A stretch of DNA of 64,000 bases from an uncultured Rheinheimera sp. (GTDB taxonomy: Bacteria; Pseudomonadota; Gammaproteobacteria; Enterobacterales; Alteromonadaceae): assembly GCA_943913835.1 (NCBI GenBank), contig CALTZU010000001.1:10782-74781 (forward strand), in the 5' to 3' direction. Of this stretch, positions 8,169 to 16,731 are shown in pieces; position 1 is the first letter of the stretch; every line of letters starts with the position of its first letter. The position numbers were made by a program, and so were the translations under genes. The notes beneath the pieces were generated by a model. The model was not told the origin of the DNA. It saw only the letters and a list, made by a program, of their open reading frames with translations, and did no database searches.

Positions 8169-9846
8169 AGCGTTTCTCTTCCTTTAGTTTATTAAACTGC
8201 TGCAGCAGTTCCTGATGCCGTATTTTGTGATGTTCTGGCAGAGGCATATTATCCACTATTCTGAACGTCTTACGGCATTTCTCAGCCAACTCCAGTGGTT
8301 TCTTCCGTTTTGGATCTGCCATCATTTGGATCGCGGTCTGAATAAAGTTTAATGCACTACCTGTATTCATAGGTGCTACTTCTAAAGCTTGTTCGAAACG
8401 TAATAAAGCCTGTTCGTAATTGCCTTCTTTGTAGAACTGAATACCTTGTTTGTTTAATTCATTGAAACTGGTCTGGCGGCTTAAGGAGCGACTTTGTTGC
8501 TCGCTGAAAAGTTTTGCCAACAGAGGATCGATAGCACCTGCCACTCCCTGTAATTTCTGGGTCAGGCTGGACGCCTGTTCAAACTCACCTATTTGGTTCA
8601 ACAGTAGCACTGCATCAGCTGCGCAATGTGGGATAGGTGGCAGTTCATCAGGTTGCTCAGGATCTATTTCAGGAGCCATCTGCGCCGCGACACGATCCGA
8701 CACAGTTGCGTAGGTCTTTTTCGCCAGGTACTGCTGGCCACTTAAAGATTCCAACCGTGCCTGGCACAAAGTTTCGAACAATTCGAAGTCAAAGTCACGT
8801 ATGACCGTATCTTCTCTTTTTGCTCTGTGAATGGCCATCAAGGCTTCTTGCTGGTACTTGTTGCGCTGGTTTAATTCTTCAGAGCGAGAGGCTGCGTCTA
8901 TCACAGTACGAATATAGTTAAGCAGGTGTACAACTTCCTGACGTGCTGAGCGCCGGGTAATTTCGTAGATCTGCTTGCTGGCCTGCACCAGACTTGCCAG
9001 GTCATCCATGCTGCGGGCTATATCCATTAACAGATTTTGCCTGCTAACAGAGAAAGGAGAAATCACAATGGCCTGAGAAATAACCTCCATCGCTTCTTCC
9101 ATCAAGCCCTGAGCTATTAAATTTCTGGCTTTGAGATCATAAGCTTCTGCAAAATACCTGTTGGTGTCTATAGCTTCGTTACATAACTCCATACTTTCAT
9201 CATAGCGTTCTTGTTCAAAACACAAACGTGCCTGCAGTAACAAGGCCCAGTTCGTACGACTGAATGCCAAGGTTTCAGACAATAAAGCCTCTGCTTCGTC
9301 ATATTGCTTTAGTTTCAGATGAGTTTCCGCTTGGATTCGACCACACAAAGAATGGTAACGGCTATGGTTTTCACGTTCTTGTTTGCAGGCTTCGATCACC
9401 AGTTCAGGCTGGTCGTCAAACATAGCCTGATAAATTGGTGCCAGTTGTTTCTTTCGGTTTTGAATTTTAACCAGACGGGTGCGCAGTACACTTTGTGAGA
9501 AAGGTTTAATGATGTAATCATCAGGTTCGGCTTCTATGGCGCCTACGACCATAGGGACCTGATTTTCTCCTGTGACTATCATGTAAACAGCGCCTGGATG
9601 TAGCAGCTTTTTTTCCCGCAAATCTTCTAATAGCTGGCGGCCGTTTTTACCTGAACCTAAGTTGTAATCTACAAACAATACATCGTATGAGCCGTGCATG
9701 CATTTCCACAACGCTTGTTCACCGGTCAGAACAAAGGCAATATTGGTCGCGCCCATTGAATAGAGTATGCCCTTGAGCAATAACTGGAAGGGGCGTTGGT
9801 CATCAACAATCAGGACTCGAAGATTTTCGAGAGTTTTGTACGACAT
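8158..9846 (-). CDS. Response regulator with receiver and tetratricopeptide repeats
   Basis: A 562-residue two-part protein. Residues about 8-130 are a CheY-like receiver: acidic pair D15/D16 in 'VLIVDDQRPF', phosphoacceptor D60 in 'LFVDYNLG', T92 in 'MIVTGE' and K114 in 'YIIKPF' are all present, so it should be phosphorylatable. The rest is helical with tetratricopeptide-like units (about 150-290 and 450-520, for example 'GIQFYKEGNYEQALLRFEQALEVAPMN'), suited to protein binding. There is no DNA-binding or enzymatic output domain, so I infer a phosphorylation-controlled scaffold. No kinase gene is adjacent. It ends in a strong terminator. Confidence 0.85.
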   Translation of the reverse strand: MSYKTLENLRVLIVDDQRPFQLLLKGILYSMGATNIAFVLTGEQALWKCMHGSYDVLFVDYNLGSGKNGRQLLEDLREKKLLHPGAVYMIVTGENQVPMVVGAIEAEPDDYIIKPFSQSVLRTRLVKIQNRKKQLAPIYQAMFDDQPELVIEACKQERENHSRYHSLCGRIQAETHLKLKQYDEAEALLSETLAFSRTNWALLLQARLCFEQERYDESMELCNEAIDTNRYFAEAYDLKARNLIAQGLMEEAMEVISQAIVISPFSVSRQNLLMDIARSMDDLASLVQASKQIYEITRRSARQEVVHLLNYIRTVIDAASRSEELNQRNKYQQEALMAIHRAKREDTVIRDFDFELFETLCQARLESLSGQQYLAKKTYATVSDRVAAQMAPEIDPEQPDELPPIPHCAADAVLLLNQIGEFEQASSLTQKLQGVAGAIDPLLAKLFSEQQSRSLSRQTSFNELNKQGIQFYKEGNYEQALLRFEQALEVAPMNTGSALNFIQTAIQMMADPKRKKPLELAEKCRKTFRIVDNMPLPEHHKIRHQELLQQFNKLKEEKRYSR

Positions 9847-9948
9847 TCAGCAAACCTATCGATTCAATTATCGCAAGTGTTGATAATATGTTGGATTTTA
9901 GCAAGGAAAATTTAGTGACTTATTCTGGAACTGTAACGCAGAGAGAAA

Positions 9949-10033
<85 letters not shown>

Positions 10034-10144
10034 ACAAGTGTGGAGCGCATCTTATCAAAAAACATTTTGATGTAAAGGAAATTACTTAACTTTTTTGTCT
10101 GACTGCCGATAAAGCAAACAATAAGATGTTTTTGTGCAGATTTT

Positions 10145-10603
10145 ATGCTGATTAATGAGTGGCAAACCGGAGTTCGGTTAAATGAGGCGGTTCAGCAAAA
10201 CAGGCTGAGTGATTTTTCACTCTGGTTGGCGTTTTTGTCACCTGCAGTGGAGGAATTTGCTCAGTTTTATACACCTGATGGCCAAGGTGCCAGATTTCAG
10301 CCTGATTTATATCAGCAACTGGGCATACAGCAAGCCAGGCCTTTTTCTTTTATAGCCTCAGATGAATTACATTTAAAACAACAGGCTACCGCTTTTCAGC
10401 AGGGCGGCGCCGTGGCTTTGCATTTAATGCAATGTCTGCAAGGAGCGCCTTTGGTAATGGAAGACAATAAACAGAAGTTGCCTGATGAGGTGAAGTCCGG
10501 TTTGAGTTTGCATGCAAGGCGCCATCTGCTTCAGCAAAAACCAGAGATGATGAAGGCCGATCCAACAGCTTTGTATGAAATTCTAAATCAGTTACACGCC
10601 TGA
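10145..10603 (+). CDS. VC2046/SO_2500 family conserved protein
   Basis: A 152-residue soluble protein that looks like the small conserved VC2046/SO_2500 family of Vibrio and Shewanella relatives ('NEWQTGVRLNEAVQQNRLSDFSLWLAFLS' at the N-terminus). Function is unknown, and the family call is from memory of the pattern, not a search. There is no signal peptide, membrane segment or recognisable catalytic motif. Its 3' end overlaps the convergent ychJ gene by 16 bases. ATG 10145 is the first start in the frame. Confidence 0.55.
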   Translation: MLINEWQTGVRLNEAVQQNRLSDFSLWLAFLSPAVEEFAQFYTPDGQGARFQPDLYQQLGIQQARPFSFIASDELHLKQQATAFQQGGAVALHLMQCLQGAPLVMEDNKQKLPDEVKSGLSLHARRHLLQQKPEMMKADPTALYEILNQLHA

Positions 10604-11085
10604 AGCTGATGCTGACATTTTTTAAACTTCAGGCCACTGCCACAAGGGCAGCTGTCGTTGCGGGATAGTTTGACCGCAGTATGTTCGGTTAAAACGCCAC
10701 TGCAATACATCCACTTACCTTGTTCCAGCTCAAAATCCGACACTTCATCCAACAACTCCAGCTTATCTCCGACCAGATAAGAGGCGACAAAATGCACTTG
10801 TTTTGTTGTTAAGCCCTTGGCGCTGATGATTTTCAAACCGATAAAGCGCACAGCTTTTGCAAAGTCCGCTATATCTGCCAGGCTGTGTTCCGACCGGGCC
10901 TTTGAGTGATAAGTTTGCAAAATATAGTCATAACATTGTGCGTTGTTATTATGATGGCAGTAAGCACTGTAGCGCGAACGCATCAGTTGTTCAGGGGTTT
11001 GCGCGAAAGCCGAACCACAAATCAGAGGCTCACAGCAGGAGCTAAAGGCTTTGCCTGAACCGCAATAACATACAAAAGACATCAT
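10588..11085 (-). CDS. ychJ: YchJ family SEC-C motif protein
   Basis: A 165-residue UPF0225/YchJ protein. It has a zinc-binding SEC-C type motif at each end: 'CYCGSGKAFSSCCEPLI' near the N-terminus and 'DSCPCGSGLKFKKCQ' near the C-terminus. The central domain with 'TPEQLMRSRYSAYCHHN' and 'FIGLKIISA' is the NTF2-like YchJ fold. The molecular function is not established. The start has two consecutive ATG codons (11085 and 11082); either could be used. The stop overlaps the convergent VC2046-type gene. Confidence 0.88.
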   Translation of the reverse strand: MMSFVCYCGSGKAFSSCCEPLICGSAFAQTPEQLMRSRYSAYCHHNNNAQCYDYILQTYHSKARSEHSLADIADFAKAVRFIGLKIISAKGLTTKQVHFVASYLVGDKLELLDEVSDFELEQGKWMYCSGVLTEHTAVKLSRNDSCPCGSGLKFKKCQHQLQACN

Positions 11086-11252
11086 AGTCGCAGCTATCTC
11101 ACTCTGGTTTAGATTAGTGACTAGTACATTTATCTATACACTGCCTGTCTAATCCATTCAAATTCCTATCCACCTCTAGTGTAAGCAAAATGGCTTTCAG
11201 GGCCAAGTCAGTTCTGAGGTAGCAGCAGAGTGCAATTGATCACTGGCCTTAA

Positions 11253-11723
11253 TTAATGGCTAATTGCAATGCGCTGATTTGCCGATTGAACTTGAGCTTT
11301 GTCACTACTTAACTGATAAAAACAGGTTTGATGCTGCTGCGCCAACTGTTGATAGTGCTGCAGTGAGCTTTCACTGAATTGATCCTGCCATACAACAACA
11401 GCGCTACAGGTCGTGCTGCTTAATGCATCGCACAATACGGTATCAATGTTGCTGATTTGCTTTTGCTGGATCACCAGCACTTTAGACATGTCTAAATCGA
11501 AACCACTAAAAGTAGATTTATCTGGTAACTGGTTAGGTGCCAATAACAACACCCAACCTGATTGTTGTTGGTGTTGCTGAATAATAAACAGCAATTCGGG
11601 TAGGGCTAATTGACCAGCTGTAACCTGCAATTTGTGATAAAACGCAGATTGACCAGTTTTGTGTTGTAACTGAGTTTGGCTAACTAAAGAGTAGCTGTGA
11701 ACTGCTTTGTTTAAATTCAACAT
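11253..11723 (-). CDS. sulA: SOS cell division inhibitor SulA
   Basis: A 156-residue SulA-like protein. The family segment runs from about residue 38, 'LALPELLFIIQQHQQQSGWVLLL', through 'FDLDMSKVLVIQQKQISNIDTVLCDAL' to 'SAVVVWQDQF', matching the FtsZ-binding domain. SulA blocks FtsZ assembly during DNA damage and is removed by Lon. The assignment is strongly supported by a near-consensus LexA box about 15-35 bases upstream of the ATG. Unlike many gammaproteobacteria there is no lexA or ompA neighbour; it is a single-gene unit. Confidence 0.82.
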   Translation of the reverse strand: MLNLNKAVHSYSLVSQTQLQHKTGQSAFYHKLQVTAGQLALPELLFIIQQHQQQSGWVLLLAPNQLPDKSTFSGFDLDMSKVLVIQQKQISNIDTVLCDALSSTTCSAVVVWQDQFSESSLQHYQQLAQQHQTCFYQLSSDKAQVQSANQRIAISH

Positions 11724-11736
11724 TGTGATGCTCCAA

Positions 11737-11769
11737 TACTGTTTGTATTTACAGTGTATGGATATACAG
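11737..11769 (-). promoter_or_regulatory. LexA (SOS) box, with a second overlapping half-fit site
   Basis: CTGT-N8-ACAG at 11739-11754 with flanking TA on one side fits the gammaproteobacterial LexA consensus. A second site GTGT-N8-ACAG at 11754-11769 has one mismatch and abuts the first. Both lie just upstream of sulA, where LexA would block transcription until RecA activates its cleavage. Confidence 0.8.
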
Positions 11770-11848
11770 TAGTTTTGTGCTGTTTAAAAAGCAAGCTCTT
11801 TTTATAAAGTTTTTGCCTGTTTTTTGTGCTTCACATAAGGCGTAATTA

Positions 11849-12364
11849 TTACTTATTGTTTTTTAACGTGATTTTTTCAAAGCGCTCAGCGGCTAATTGC
11901 TGTGCTTGTTGTTGATCCAACAGTGTTAAGTGTTTAGTCAGTACTGTACAAGCCTGTTCCGCTGTAGTGTCTTGTTGCAAAGCCGCCAGAATAAACCAGC
12001 TGTAAGCAAAAACTGCAGATTTAGGTACTCCGGCGCCTTTCAAATAACAATGACCCAACTGGACCTGAGACTGCAGATGCCCCATATAAGCGGCCCGACA
12101 AAACAGTGTGGCAGCCTGATGCACATCCTGCTGTTCTGTGCAGGTGACAGCCTGCTGAAATAACAGTTCTGCGTCCTTCTTTAATAAGAGATCGCCACCA
12201 GCGCTGCTCTGATCCTTCGGTGGCAAGTAAGACAATTCAGCGCCCGGCGACTGTAACAGAACCTGTAATAGCTGCTGGTGTTCTTTCAACCTGGCATCTA
12301 CTTCAGCCAAAGTTAAATCATCAATGCCGTCAAACTCAGGGCTGAAAAGTTGTGGTGTGGTCAT
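11849..12364 (-). CDS. Sel1-like repeat protein
   Basis: A 171-residue protein with one to two Sel1-like repeats in its C-terminal half: 'AATLFCRAAYMGHLQSQVQLGHCYLKGAGVPKSAVFAYSWFILAA' pattern (read in parts), typical of helical solenoids that bind proteins. The N-terminal half is polar with a likely coiled-coil ('LAEVDARLKEHQQLLQVLL'). The frame is open to 12538, but the extension has no family character and runs into the divergent promoter region, so ATG 12364 ('MTTPQLFSPEFDG') is chosen. No signal peptide is seen. Specific partner and function are unknown. Confidence 0.65.
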   Translation of the reverse strand: MTTPQLFSPEFDGIDDLTLAEVDARLKEHQQLLQVLLQSPGAELSYLPPKDQSSAGGDLLLKKDAELLFQQAVTCTEQQDVHQAATLFCRAAYMGHLQSQVQLGHCYLKGAGVPKSAVFAYSWFILAALQQDTTAEQACTVLTKHLTLLDQQQAQQLAAERFEKITLKNNK

Positions 12365-12599
12365 AAGTACAAAATCCGGTCTTAAAAAAAGCGCGCTATT
12401 AGACCCAAGGCTTGGGGCAGGGTCAAGCGAATGTGCCTGCTTTGTGCTTTCATCTGTCAGATTTCTGACAACAAACACAAATGCCTGGGCTTTTCTTGCG
12501 AAAATCGCGCCATGTTGTGCCTTTCGTAGCATCGTCATATGAATGTCACACAGCCTTCTTACACTTCGACTATTAACTCAAGTCGTGCGAGTGCAGTAG

Positions 12600-14366
12600 A
12601 TGTGGACAGATGAAAGTTACAGGCAAGAACTGGTTAGTATTTTACAGCAGCGTAAGTTGCAACCGCTGTTTCAGCCTGTACTGGATTTTAACTCAGGTCA
12701 TATTCAGGGCTATGAGGCACTGATCCGTGGTCCATCTGACAGTCCACTGCATTCTCCTTTGGTGTTGTTTAAAGTGGCACATCAGTGTCAGTTATTGCCT
12801 GAACTTGAGATGCTCTGTCGTGAGCTGAGCATAGCGGCCTTTGCAGCAGCCGGTGTGCAGGGCGATTTGTATTTAAACGTCAATCCACTGTTATTACTGT
12901 CCAACGATCACCCGTCAGGTTTAACTCTGGCTTTGTTAGACAAATATCAGCTCAACCCAAGTCGGGTGGTGATTGAGTTGTCAGAGCAATATCAGGTGGA
13001 TGATTCCAGCGTGCTTATTAATGCTGTGCATCATTACCGGGAGCTGGGTTTTCGTATAGCCATTGATGATTTGGGCAGTGGTTTTTCTGGTCTGAAGCTT
13101 TGGTCTGAACTTAAGCCTGACCTAATTAAAATTGACCGTTATTTTATCAGCCAGGTGCATGCTGACCCAACGAAAAAACAGTTTGTCCGCAGTATTATTG
13201 CCTTAGCCAAAAGTACAGGCTCGGCCGTAGTAGCTGAAGGCATTGAGACCAGGGAAGAATTACTGCTCTGTCAGGAACTGGGCGCAGACTATGGCCAGGG
13301 CTATTTATTAGGTCGTCCCAATGCGGTGATGAGTGCGGTGGTGACAGGTAGTTATCAACTGAATCCAAATCAGGGTAGTGCACCTCCGAGTTCAACTGAA
13401 CAGGTGGGGGCTTTATTGTTGTCCGTACCTGCGGTCGCCAGCATAACAACAGTAGCGCAGTTATTTGATTTATTTAGTAAAAACCCACAGTGGTCTAGTC
13501 TTGCCATAGTAGAGGATGAGCAGCCTGTAGGCATAGTGCAAAAGTCCGTTCTATTTGAACTCTTTTCAAGCCCTTATGGTCGGGCTTTATACGAAAAGAA
13601 AAGTGTGAAGGCGTTGATGGATAAAGATGCTGTAATAGTGGATGAAAACAGCACACTGGATCAGTTGAGCCAGCAAGTGACGGATCAGGACGATGAAGGC
13701 AGCTGGTATTTTATTGTCACCCGTGAACAAAAGTATCTGGGCTTAGGTTCAGTCCGTGCTTTACTCAAACGTATTACCGAAAGTAAGTTACAAAACGCGC
13801 GTTATGCCAACCCCCTGACCCTATTGCCCGGCAATGTGCCCATCTACCGCGAAATTGACGGATTATTGCAACGACGTAAAAGCTTTCACATTGCCTATTT
13901 TGATTTAAACGACTTTAAACCCTACAACGATACTTATGGTTACAGCAAAGGCGATTTAGTGATACAACTTGTCGCTGAGCTGTTAACCAGCATAGCGGGG
14001 GCTGGTGGCCATTTTGTCGGTCATGTAGGTGGCGATGATTTTGTAGTGATCTTCACCAGCGAAAACTGGCAGGAGCTTTGTCAGCAAGTACTGCATGAGT
14101 TTGCCGAAAGGGTGCTGTTTTATTATGAAAGTGCCCATGTGCAGGCTGGTGGTATTCGCAGTCAGAATCGCAGCGGCGAGCAGGTGTTTTATCCTTTACT
14201 CAGCCTGGCTGTTGGGGTAGTGTCGCCCGATCCCTGGTTATGTGTTTGTCATCATGATGTGGCGGCGCTGGCTAGTGATGCCAAAACCCAGGCGAAAAAA
14301 CCGCAGGGCAACTTTTTATTTGTCTCACGCCGGCGCGGGCCTGGTCAAAGCGGATTGGCAAGCTAA
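12600..14366 (+). CDS. c-di-GMP protein with EAL, CBS pair and GGDEF domains
   Basis: A 588-residue cyclic-di-GMP signalling protein in the order EAL (about 15-250), a CBS-like region (about 275-395), and GGDEF (about 415-575). The EAL domain keeps 'GYEALIRGP', 'NVNP', 'VVIELSEQ', 'IDDLGSG', 'LIKIDR', 'AEGIET' and 'QGYLLGRP', so phosphodiesterase activity is likely. The GGDEF domain has 'YFDLNDFKPYND' and a 'GGDDF' signature in place of GGDEF; it may be active or serve as a GTP sensor. The CBS region may bind adenine nucleotides. There are no membrane segments. It is divergent from the Sel1-like gene. Confidence 0.9.
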   Translation: MWTDESYRQELVSILQQRKLQPLFQPVLDFNSGHIQGYEALIRGPSDSPLHSPLVLFKVAHQCQLLPELEMLCRELSIAAFAAAGVQGDLYLNVNPLLLLSNDHPSGLTLALLDKYQLNPSRVVIELSEQYQVDDSSVLINAVHHYRELGFRIAIDDLGSGFSGLKLWSELKPDLIKIDRYFISQVHADPTKKQFVRSIIALAKSTGSAVVAEGIETREELLLCQELGADYGQGYLLGRPNAVMSAVVTGSYQLNPNQGSAPPSSTEQVGALLLSVPAVASITTVAQLFDLFSKNPQWSSLAIVEDEQPVGIVQKSVLFELFSSPYGRALYEKKSVKALMDKDAVIVDENSTLDQLSQQVTDQDDEGSWYFIVTREQKYLGLGSVRALLKRITESKLQNARYANPLTLLPGNVPIYREIDGLLQRRKSFHIAYFDLNDFKPYNDTYGYSKGDLVIQLVAELLTSIAGAGGHFVGHVGGDDFVVIFTSENWQELCQQVLHEFAERVLFYYESAHVQAGGIRSQNRSGEQVFYPLLSLAVGVVSPDPWLCVCHHDVAALASDAKTQAKKPQGNFLFVSRRRGPGQSGLAS

Positions 14367-14441
14367 TTGACTGGCTGGACCAATTCAGTTCGCGTGCTGA
14401 GGTACACTGCACCACTTCGATAGTCGTCAGGACGGGGATCC

Positions 14442-15152
14442 ATGTTTTTACAGCAGTTTATTAGTGAGCATAACAACGAAGTCAGTTTTAGCCGTCAGCA
14501 GGCCTGCCGCTTTGCCAAGGAAGTAGCTACAGATTTTAACCCTATCCACGACGCCGACAGTAAAAGATTCTGTGTGCCAGGTGATTTGTTGTTTGCCCAT
14601 ATGGTCAGCAAACATGGTTTAGCTCAAAAGTTACATTGTACTTTCGCTGGCATGGTCAGTTCAGATGTGCTGTTGCACTCAGAGCAACAAGGTGATGAAT
14701 GGCGCTTGTGTGATCAACAGCAAAAAAATTATCTGATTTTGCGCCAGCAAGGCGAAAAATTTCACGACTTAGCCTATATCGAGTCGTTAGTGAAAGACTA
14801 TGTGCGTTTCTCTGGCCAAAACTTCCCTCATATTCTGCAGCCTTTAATGAAGCAACATCAGGTGATGATTAACGCGCAGCGTCCGTTGGTAATTTACGAA
14901 AGCATGACGTTGGAATTCGACCGCTTTTCCGCCATATCACCTGAATTGCGTTTAGCTCACAACGACTTAACAGTGGAAGGAAAACGGGGTTTAGCCCGCT
15001 TAGGTTTTGAGTTGGTGGAAAACGGCGAAGTCATAGGTCGCGGCGAAAAACGTATGATTTTAAGCAGCCTGCAGCCTTATGAAGAAACAGTGATGCAGCA
15101 AATGGTCGATTTTTACAACGAACGTAAAACTCAGTTTCAGCACGCTGTTTAA
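14442..15152 (+). CDS. DUF3581 family protein
   Basis: A 236-residue protein of the DUF3581 family found in marine gammaproteobacteria. The N-terminal segment 'FSRQQACRFAKEVATDFNPIHDADSKRFCVPGDLLFAHMV' (read in parts) resembles hotdog-fold MaoC-like dehydratases in the 'DFNPIHD' pattern, but I infer no enzyme activity from this alone. GGGGATCC precedes ATG 14442. It sits in a plus-strand run after the EAL-CBS-GGDEF gene (75-base gap) and before the YciI-like gene. Function is unknown. Confidence 0.7.
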   Translation: MFLQQFISEHNNEVSFSRQQACRFAKEVATDFNPIHDADSKRFCVPGDLLFAHMVSKHGLAQKLHCTFAGMVSSDVLLHSEQQGDEWRLCDQQQKNYLILRQQGEKFHDLAYIESLVKDYVRFSGQNFPHILQPLMKQHQVMINAQRPLVIYESMTLEFDRFSAISPELRLAHNDLTVEGKRGLARLGFELVENGEVIGRGEKRMILSSLQPYEETVMQQMVDFYNERKTQFQHAV

Positions 15153-15238
15153 GCCTATGATTCTGGCACAGTTGGCTTGGATTGCCGTTGCGCTTCTGCT
15201 AAGGTGCGGCGAAATAATCCATTTCGTTGAGGTTGCTG

Positions 15239-15538
15239 ATGTATTACATGATTTGTTCGGAAGATGTGCCAAACAGCCTGCCACTGCGTAAGCAAGTGCG
15301 TGAACAGCATTTAGGCCGGTTGCAGGAATTAAAAGCCCAGGACCGTTTATTGATTGCAGGCCCACTGCCGGCAGTGGATTTGGAAGAACCGGCCGAAGCA
15401 GGTTTTACCGGCTCTTTAGTGGTTGCGCAGTTTGATTCATTAGAACAAGCCAAAGCCTGGGCTGCTGCCGACCCATACATAGAGGCCGGTGTATACGCTA
15501 ATTCAGTGGTGAAACCATTTAAAAAGGTACTGCCTTAA
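15239..15538 (+). CDS. YciI family protein
   Basis: A 99-residue YciI-like protein with ferredoxin-like fold. Typical features are 'MYYMICSEDVPNSLPLRKQVR' (in parts), the 'HLGRLQELKAQDRLLIAGPLP' segment with the conserved His and Asp, and the C-terminal 'AKAWAAADPYIEAGVYANSVVKPF'. The ATG at 15239 is preceded by GAGG at 15229-15232; a start four codons earlier is possible but less well spaced. The family's true function is unsettled. It ends in the terminator at 15603. Confidence 0.87.
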   Translation: MYYMICSEDVPNSLPLRKQVREQHLGRLQELKAQDRLLIAGPLPAVDLEEPAEAGFTGSLVVAQFDSLEQAKAWAAADPYIEAGVYANSVVKPFKKVLP

Positions 15539-15586
15539 GTTTTGGCTGCTTGATTAAATTGCTCCATAAAATCCCCGCCAATGTGC

Positions 15587-15605
15587 CTGTCTCTTATACA
15601 CAAAT
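15587..15605. repeat. Tn5/IS50-type transposon end sequence, solitary
   Basis: The 19 bases at 15587-15605 match the first 16 bases of the Tn5 mosaic end exactly and end AAT where the mosaic end has TCT; they also resemble the IS50 outside end, which ends AAGT. No transposase gene and no oppositely oriented partner end were found nearby. This may be a relic of an IS4-family (IS50 group) element, or a remnant of a tagmentation adapter at an assembly join. It abuts the terminator that follows the YciI-like gene. Confidence 0.5.
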
Positions 15606-15634
15606 CCCCCAGTGTTTACTGGGGGATTTTTTTT
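15603..15634 (+). terminator. Rho-independent terminator after the YciI-like gene
   Basis: A perfect stem of about 11 base pairs (AATCCCCCAGT at 15603-15613 and ACTGGGGGATT at 15618-15628) with a four-base GTTT loop, followed by a run of T. It lies between the plus-strand YciI-like gene and the convergent substrate-binding protein gene. Confidence 0.85.
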
Positions 15635-15671
15635 GAACTATCAGCCTATTCTGCAGTGACAAAAGTAGCTG

Positions 15672-16472
15672 TTACTGTGGCAAGCGGGATGCGGGCGCTG
15701 GCAAACTAAACTGATACTCCGCCAGTTGGTAACGTTGAACTATCAGTCCGAGTTCGCCATTGTCGTATAAGTGCTGCCAGGCTTTGGCCAGTTGCTCTAA
15801 GCGCTCCGGGCTTAGTGTGTGGCGGTTAAAGCCAAAATACACCGGGCTTTGATACACCTCAAACAAGGGGTTTAAACCTGCTGTCGATAAACCCGACTGC
15901 TTTTTCCAGTAATGATAAGCTACTATATCTTCCAGCACTCCATGCACACGCCCATTCAGCAGCAGCGCCTGCTTATCTTCATTGCCACGAATAAACACAA
16001 AGTGGGTGCGATTTTTTGCATCGTTTAAAATGCTATCCAGCTCATCGCCATAATAAGCGCCATTGAGCAGGGCAATAATGCCTGATGTGCCGCTGCGCTT
16101 GAGTTGTGTTAGGTTGCTTAAACCAGGAAATGCCACAGTTTTGCCGACCAGATAGATCACTTCCTGCTGATGTGGGCCAATAAAGGCAAATTGTTGACTG
16201 CGCTCGGCGTTGTAACTTAAGTGGCTTAACACATCCAGTTCGCCTTGTTCGATCAGCTTGAGTGATCGTAACCAGGGGCTATGAATAAATTCCAGGCTAC
16301 AACCTACTTCCTTTACCAGACGGGTTAGCAAGTCGACATTCAGACCTGTCCAGCTGTCCTTTTGCTGAATAATATAAGGCGCGAAGCTGGTTTCAATCCC
16401 CATACGCATGGTACAGCTTTCAGAGCGGAAACTCAGCAACAGGGCGAAGAGGGCTATGAAAGCAAGCTTCAT
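15672..16472 (-). CDS. Periplasmic substrate-binding protein (amino-acid type, SBP_bac_3)
   Basis: A 266-residue periplasmic binding protein of the polar amino-acid type (solute-binding family 3). A signal peptide is evident ('MKLAFIALFALLLSFRSESC'; cleavage near residue 18-20). The family motifs are 'TGLNVDLLTRLVKEVGC', 'GELDVLSHLSYNAERSQQFAF' and 'VHGVLEDIVAYHYW'. No permease or ATPase gene is adjacent, so, as with many Alteromonadales orphans, it may act as a sensor or scavenging protein instead of an importer subunit. Ligand unknown. It is divergent from the lipoprotein operon. Confidence 0.85.
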   Translation of the reverse strand: MKLAFIALFALLLSFRSESCTMRMGIETSFAPYIIQQKDSWTGLNVDLLTRLVKEVGCSLEFIHSPWLRSLKLIEQGELDVLSHLSYNAERSQQFAFIGPHQQEVIYLVGKTVAFPGLSNLTQLKRSGTSGIIALLNGAYYGDELDSILNDAKNRTHFVFIRGNEDKQALLLNGRVHGVLEDIVAYHYWKKQSGLSTAGLNPLFEVYQSPVYFGFNRHTLSPERLEQLAKAWQHLYDNGELGLIVQRYQLAEYQFSLPAPASRLPQ

Positions 16473-16731
16473 CGCATACTTCCGAACTCAGCGAAAAGTA
16501 ATTTAACTATATACGCAAGGGCAGCAGCTTGCCTGAGAAATCATCAGGGCAGGGGCAGGATTATTCCAGGTGGTCAATAGTTCATGATTTTGTTGCACAA
16601 TAAGGAACTGCATACTAGGCTTGGTAGTAAAATTGAGCTGATGAGCAAAGGCAATAAACGGCTGCAGTGCTTGCCTGGAAAGTCTCAGTCTTTGCTGAAT
16701 ATTTTGTTTTTTTACTGCAAAGGAGATATTG

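Noticed and set aside
15587..15605. A complete IS50/Tn5-type element
   Set aside because: No transposase frame and no partner end were found on either side; only one end-like sequence is visible.
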